This document shows, piece by piece, positions 59,938 through 64,000 of a stretch of DNA of 64,000 nt (its first letter is position 1; each line of letters starts with the position of its first letter). Origin of the DNA: Phaeobacter sp. G2 (GTDB lineage Bacteria; Pseudomonadota; Alphaproteobacteria; Rhodobacterales; Rhodobacteraceae); assembly GCA_025163595.1 (NCBI GenBank), contig CP104100.1, forward strand, positions 2,294,001 through 2,358,000, given 5' to 3'. A program made the translations under genes and the position numbers. The notes beneath the pieces were generated by a model. The model made no database searches. It saw only the letters and a list, made by a program, of their open reading frames with translations, and was not told the DNA's origin.

Positions 59938-60864
59938 ATGAGCAAAATATTGATTACCTGCGCCGTCACCGGCTCTATCCACACTCCGTCAATGTCGCCC
60001 TATCTGCCCGTGACCCCTGCGGAAATTTCCGATCAGGCCCAGGGCGCCGCCGAGGCAGGCGCGGCAATCCTGCATCTGCACGCGCGGAACCCGCAGACCG
60101 GCCAGCCCTCGGCTCGCGCAGAGGATTTTATGAGCTTCCTGCCGCAGTTGAAACAGTCCTGCGATGCGGTGTTGAACCTTTCAACCGGCGGCAGCGCGGT
60201 GATGACCCTGGATGACCGCCTGGCCGCCCCCAAACGGGTCGAACCAGAGATGTGCAGCCTCAATATGGGCAGCATGAACTTTGCGCTTTACCCGGCGGCG
60301 GCGCGGATTTCCGACTGGAAACACGATTGGGAACAGCCCTTTCTGGAGAACTCGGATGATCTGGTGTTCAAAAACACCCCGCGCGACATTGCCCGTATCC
60401 TGACCGAGCTGGGGGTCGAGCGCGGCGCCCGGTTTGAATTTGAATGCTACGACGTCGGGCATCTCTATATGCTCAAACATTTTGTCGATCGTGGTTTGGT
60501 GCAGAAACCCCTGTTCATTCAGTTTGTCTTTGGGGTTTTGGGCGGCATGGGGACGGACCCGGAAAACCTGATGCATATGAAGGTGATCGCCGACAAGCTG
60601 TTTGGCGATGATTACATGTTCTCGGTGCTGGCAGCGGGGCGTCAACAGATGCCGCTGATCACCATGGCGGCCGCCATGGGCGGGCATGTGCGGGTCGGGC
60701 TGGAAGACAGTCTGATGATCTCGCGCGGGGTTCTGGCCAAGGACAACGCAGAACAGGTGCGCAAAATTCGCCGCATCGTCGAAGACCTTGGCCGTGAGGT
60801 GGCAAGCCCTGATGAGGCCCGCGACATGCTGGGGCTCAAAGGTGCTGACCGCACCGCGATCTAA
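59938..60864 (+). CDS. Beta-keto acid cleavage enzyme (BKACE, DUF849)
   Basis: The 308-residue TIM-barrel protein has the zinc site AAILHLHARNPQTGQPS near residue 42, then LNLSTGGSAVMTLDDRLA, FECYDVGHLYMLKHFVDRGL, PLFIQFVFGVLGGMG and GHVRVGLEDSLMISRG. BKACE enzymes react a beta-keto acid with acetyl-CoA to give acetoacetate and a CoA ester. The side-chain pocket determines substrate and cannot be read here. It starts four bases after the aminotransferase stop. Confidence 0.9.
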   Translation: MSKILITCAVTGSIHTPSMSPYLPVTPAEISDQAQGAAEAGAAILHLHARNPQTGQPSARAEDFMSFLPQLKQSCDAVLNLSTGGSAVMTLDDRLAAPKRVEPEMCSLNMGSMNFALYPAAARISDWKHDWEQPFLENSDDLVFKNTPRDIARILTELGVERGARFEFECYDVGHLYMLKHFVDRGLVQKPLFIQFVFGVLGGMGTDPENLMHMKVIADKLFGDDYMFSVLAAGRQQMPLITMAAAMGGHVRVGLEDSLMISRGVLAKDNAEQVRKIRRIVEDLGREVASPDEARDMLGLKGADRTAI

Positions 60865-60891
60865 AGTGACACAAAAAGGCAGGACAGGCAG

Positions 60892-61917
60892 ATGAAAGCG
60901 ATCTTTGACGCACGCCAATGGCACCACGACCCCAAGCATTTTATGGCCAACGGTAAGGCGCAGCCAAACCCGGAGCAGCCCAAACGCATTGAGGTTCTGC
61001 AAAACGGCGCTTTGGCGGCGGGCTGCACATTTTCAGAGCCACAGGACGCGGGTCTTGGCCCGATCGCTGCGGTGCATACGGCCGAATATCTGACCTTTCT
61101 CAAGAATATCTATCGCCGTTGGCAATATATCAAAGACGCAGGCGAAGAGGTGATCCCCAATATTCATCCCGCCAACCGCAGCGACAGCTACCCCAAATCG
61201 GCCACCGGCCAGTCGGGCTACCATCAGGCAGATACCGCCTGTCCAATCGCCGAAGGCACCTGGGAAGCCTCCTACTGGTCGGCGCAGTCGGCGATTTCAG
61301 GCGCTGATTACCTGCGTGAGGGCGGCCAGTCCGCCTATGTACTGGCGCGTCCCCCTGGGCATCACGCCTTTGCCGATATGGCCGGGGGCTTTTGTTTTCT
61401 GAACAACTCCGGCATTGCCGCCCAACGGCTGGCCGCAGCCGGGCTACGTCCGGCGATTGTTGATGTGGATGTGCATCACGGCAATGGCACCCAAGGCATA
61501 TTCTACAATCGCGACGATGTGTTGACCGTCTCCCTTCATGCCGACCCCGAGCGGTTTTACCCGTTTTTCTGGGGCCACGCCCAGGAGCGCGGTGAAGGCG
61601 CAGGGTTGGGCTATAACCTGAACCTGCCCCTGGCGCGCGGCACCGATGACGCGGGCTTTCTCAAGGCGCTTGATGTGGCGCTGGAACGGGTGACCCTGTT
61701 TGGTGCCGACGTTGTCGTCGTGGCCCTGGGGCTTGATGCTTCGATTGATGATCCGTTTCAGGGGCTTGCGGTGACCAAAGAAGGGTTCTCTCGTATTGGT
61801 GCGGCCTTTGCAAAGCTGGGCCTGCCGGTGCTGTTTGTCCAGGAGGGCGGATACCTGAGCGACAGTCTGGGGGAAAACCTGACCCGCTGCCTGACAGGCT
61901 ATCAAACCGCCACCTGA
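60892..61917 (+). CDS. Histone-deacetylase-family amidohydrolase (acetylpolyamine type)
   Basis: The 341-residue protein has the class II HDAC/AphA motifs: LARPPGHHAFADMAGGFCFL (paired His), AIVDVDVHHGNGTQGIFYNR (zinc Asp and His), VSLHADPERFYPFFWG, LGLDASIDDPFQG and VLFVQEGGYLSDSLGENL. Residues FDARQWHHDPKHFMANGK at the start are typical of acetylpolyamine amidohydrolases, so deacetylation of a small acetylated amine is likely. It belongs to the operon starting at 58597. Confidence 0.88.
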   Translation: MKAIFDARQWHHDPKHFMANGKAQPNPEQPKRIEVLQNGALAAGCTFSEPQDAGLGPIAAVHTAEYLTFLKNIYRRWQYIKDAGEEVIPNIHPANRSDSYPKSATGQSGYHQADTACPIAEGTWEASYWSAQSAISGADYLREGGQSAYVLARPPGHHAFADMAGGFCFLNNSGIAAQRLAAAGLRPAIVDVDVHHGNGTQGIFYNRDDVLTVSLHADPERFYPFFWGHAQERGEGAGLGYNLNLPLARGTDDAGFLKALDVALERVTLFGADVVVVALGLDASIDDPFQGLAVTKEGFSRIGAAFAKLGLPVLFVQEGGYLSDSLGENLTRCLTGYQTAT

Positions 61918-61923
61918 CGAAAA

Positions 61924-61945
61924 CGCCCCCCCACACGGGGGGGCG
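61924..61945 (+). other. GC hairpin between deacetylase and M20 genes
   Basis: CGCCCCCCC (61924-61932) pairs perfectly with GGGGGGGCG (61937-61945) around ACAC. No T tract follows. Lying inside the operon, 18 bases before the next start, it may stabilise the upstream mRNA or damp expression downstream. Confidence 0.6.
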
Positions 61946-61963
61946 AAAAGGAAAGAAGCCGAT

Positions 61964-63199
61964 ATGACAGCCGTACTCACCAACACCCAGTTGGCCTATC
62001 TGCAATCCCTGCGCCAGACGCTGCACCAAAGCCCCGAGATCTCGGGCGAGGAGGTGGAAACCGCGGCGCGTATCACCCAGGAGCTGACGCGCGCCGGGGC
62101 GGACCGGGTCTGGACCGGGCTTGGCGGTCATGGCGTTGCGGCTGAATTTTGCGGGCAGCAGGACGGGCCGACAGTCCTGATCCGCTGCGAGCTGGACGCT
62201 TTGCCGATCCCTGAAATCTCGCAGGCCCCCTATCGCTCGCAGATCGAGGGCAAGGGGCATCTGTGCGGCCACGACGGCCACATGGTGATGGTGCTGGGGG
62301 TGGCGCTGGCGCTAAAAACACGTCCTGCCACGGGCCGGGTGATCCTGTTATTCCAACCCGCAGAAGAAACCGGCGCCGGGGCTGCCGCGGTGATCAATGA
62401 TCCGCGCTGGCCTGAGTTGCGACCTGACTTTGCCTTTGCTTATCATAATGTTCCGGGTCGTCCTTTGGGTGAGATTGGTCTGTGTCCAGGGGTAAGTAAC
62501 TGTGCCTCCCGTGGGATGAAGATCCGCTTTGGCGGCAAAACCTCCCATGCGGCAGCGCCCGAAGACGGGGTCTCGCCCGCAGGGGTGATCGCAGATCTGA
62601 TGCAGAGCCTGCCAGTGCTGGGCCCGGGTGGCGATATGGGGGCTGACTTTGCCCTTGCCACCTTGACCCATGCGCAGCTTGGCGAGGCCAGTTTTGGCAT
62701 CGCGCCGGGGGCCGGAGAGCTGCGCATGACCCTGCGCAGCCAGACCGATGCGCGCATGGACCGTCTGGTCCAGGAAGCTGAGGCGCAGCTGGCGCGCGCC
62801 CTGGCAAAGGCTGCGCAGCAGGTCGGGGGGCGGGCCGAACATGTGTCCGCCACTGTGTCCGCCACTGTGACCTGGCACGATGTGTTTTTGGCCACCGTAA
62901 ATGACGACAGGGCTCTCACAATCGCCAGCACCGCCGCCGCCGCCCTTGGCCTGTCAACACATTCCATGGGCCAGCCGATGCGTTGGTCGGAAGACTTTGG
63001 CCGTTTTGGTCTGGATGGCGCCAAGGCGGCGATGGTGTTCATCGGATCGGGCGAAGCCCAGCCACAGTTGCACAATCCCAATTATGACTATCCAGATGGC
63101 TTAACCCCTACCGGCGTGGCCCTGTTGGTTGAAATTGTCGACCAGTTGTTGGGCAGGCAGGGCGATGCACATGCCCAGCCAAACATCTCTGGCAACTGA
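61964..63199 (+). CDS. M20-family amidohydrolase / peptidase
   Basis: The 411-residue dinuclear metal hydrolase shows IRCELDALPI, GHLCGHDGHMVMVLGVALAL (His, Cys and Asp ligands), LLFQPAEETGAGAAAVINDP (Glu pair) and FAYHNVPGRPLGEIGLCPGV. Related enzymes are hippurate hydrolases and N-acyl-amino-acid amidohydrolases. It would free an amino acid from an acyl conjugate. A duplicated VSATVSATVTW near residue 295 comes from a 12-base direct repeat at 62845-62868. Confidence 0.9.
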   Translation: MTAVLTNTQLAYLQSLRQTLHQSPEISGEEVETAARITQELTRAGADRVWTGLGGHGVAAEFCGQQDGPTVLIRCELDALPIPEISQAPYRSQIEGKGHLCGHDGHMVMVLGVALALKTRPATGRVILLFQPAEETGAGAAAVINDPRWPELRPDFAFAYHNVPGRPLGEIGLCPGVSNCASRGMKIRFGGKTSHAAAPEDGVSPAGVIADLMQSLPVLGPGGDMGADFALATLTHAQLGEASFGIAPGAGELRMTLRSQTDARMDRLVQEAEAQLARALAKAAQQVGGRAEHVSATVSATVTWHDVFLATVNDDRALTIASTAAAALGLSTHSMGQPMRWSEDFGRFGLDGAKAAMVFIGSGEAQPQLHNPNYDYPDGLTPTGVALLVEIVDQLLGRQGDAHAQPNISGN

Positions 63200-63204
63200 C
63201 CCCC

Positions 63205-64000
63205 ATGACGGATCACACAAACGAAAGCGCCTGGTGCGAGATTTCCCCGGCGCAGATTTCGCAGAACCTGCGCCACACCCTGGACCGGCTGCCTGCGCGG
63301 ACCCGGCTTTGTGCCGTAATCAAAGCGGATGCCTATGGGCATGGCATTGAAAACGTGGTGCCTGTGTTGATGGCCCAGGGGGTGAGCCATATCGGGATTT
63401 CCTCCAACGGCGAGGCCCGCGCGGTGCGGGCGGCTGGTTTCACCGGCGCAATCCTGCGTCTGCGCACCGCCACACCGGATGAGGTCAAAAGCGCCTTGGG
63501 AGAGGATGTCCAAGAGCTGGTGGGTTCAGAGGAGGCTCTACTAGCAATTCGGGGCAGGCTGGGAGAGAAGCCGCTGCCAAAGCTGCATATCTCACTGAAT
63601 GCCAATGGGATGTCGCGCGATGGCGTAGAGCTGTCGACACCGCAGGGACGGCAAGCCTGTGGCAATATTTTGAAACTGGGAGCGGGGAAGATCGTCGGGC
63701 TTTGCACTCATTTTCCGTCTAATCACAGTGATGAGCTGGTGAAAAATATTGCAAGGTTTCAACGGGATATCGCCTGGATCTTTGCCAACAGTGACCTGCG
63801 GCGTCAGGACGTTATGATTCACGCCGGCAGCACGTTGACCCTGGTTTCCGGATTGGATCCGCAGGTGGATATGATGCGTTGTGGAGCCATCCTGTTTGGC
63901 ATCGCCGGTCCCAGCCCGGCGTTCCATCCCGCATTGACGCTGAAATCCCAGGTGATCAGCGTAGGATCCTACCCCAAGGGCAGCACAATCGGCTATGATC
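63205..64000 (+). CDS. Alanine racemase-family enzyme (3' end outside window)
   Basis: The frame from ATG 63205 stays open to the edge (265 codons). AVIKADAYGHGIENVVPVLM near residue 39 is the PLP-Lys motif of fold-III alanine racemases, followed by HISLNANGMSRDGVEL and MMRCGAILFGIAGPSP. In place of the family's usual HxKxDTGMxRxG, the sequence reads HISLNANGMSRDG: Lys, Asp and Thr are changed, so substrate may differ from alanine. It begins five bases after the M20 stop and is part of the catabolic operon. Confidence 0.82.
   Translation, partial: MTDHTNESAWCEISPAQISQNLRHTLDRLPARTRLCAVIKADAYGHGIENVVPVLMAQGVSHIGISSNGEARAVRAAGFTGAILRLRTATPDEVKSALGEDVQELVGSEEALLAIRGRLGEKPLPKLHISLNANGMSRDGVELSTPQGRQACGNILKLGAGKIVGLCTHFPSNHSDELVKNIARFQRDIAWIFANSDLRRQDVMIHAGSTLTLVSGLDPQVDMMRCGAILFGIAGPSPAFHPALTLKSQVISVGSYPKGSTIGYD

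Overview
The window comes from a Rhodobacteraceae (Roseobacter-clade) alphaproteobacterium. The signs are a CtrA response regulator next to its inhibitor SciP, LpxI in place of LpxH for lipid A, a Hint-domain protein of the type common in roseobacters, GTTC-N7-GTTC SOS boxes, and GC-rich housekeeping genes in typical alphaproteobacterial order. The species cannot be named from the sequence.

Layout. 1-6762: a partial lytic transglycosylase, an Hsp70/YegD-like protein, a small lipoprotein, the glnB-glnA nitrogen operon, bifunctional Nnr (with a repeat element read through in frame) and a Hint protein. 6979-7063: tRNA-Leu(UAG). About 7064-15090: a heavily rearranged prophage/IS graveyard at that tRNA. 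It holds pieces of two tyrosine integrases, a split D12 adenine methyltransferase, a frameshifted second methyltransferase-like gene, the N-terminus of a large terminase, one complete IS5-family element, two IS remnants, a truncated coiled-coil gene and one intact unfamiliar gene with an HNH-like C-terminus. 15097-18488: ssb, a lytic transglycosylase, a small membrane protein behind a CtrA-type box and a di-haem cytochrome c peroxidase. 18541-26328: an AraC regulator and a dipeptide-type ABC transporter with fused ATPases. 26644-27510: miaA. 27664-33470: pyrH, frr, uppS, cdsA, dxr, rseP. 33714-40316: a small membrane protein, then bamA, ompH, fabZ, lpxA, lpxI, lpxB. 40409-47459: mnmA, sciP, ctrA, ligA, recG. 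47489-47750: two tandem SOS boxes in front of a 40-residue membrane protein. 48255-54193: NifU/IscU-like scaffold, hisI, gluQ, trmFO, a crotonase, a thioesterase and psd. 54445-64000: a polar amino-acid ABC transporter, then a LysR regulator diverging from an aminotransferase, a beta-keto acid cleavage enzyme, an acetylpolyamine-amidohydrolase-like protein, an M20 hydrolase and an alanine-racemase-like enzyme that runs off the end.

The housekeeping blocks work together as expected. The envelope block joins isoprenoid (dxr, uppS), phospholipid (cdsA), outer-membrane assembly (bamA, ompH) and lipid A (lpxA, lpxI, lpxB) steps. CtrA boxes are seen before a 125-residue membrane protein and directly before bamA, and ctrA itself lies in the window. 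The final cluster reads like uptake and breakdown of an amidated or acylated amino compound, but its substrate cannot be read from sequence.

The most promising new observations are the SOS-controlled 40-residue membrane protein, the in-frame repeat inside nnr, the inverted halves of one integrase at the tRNA, a structured element near 51783-51866, and the catabolic cluster at the right end.
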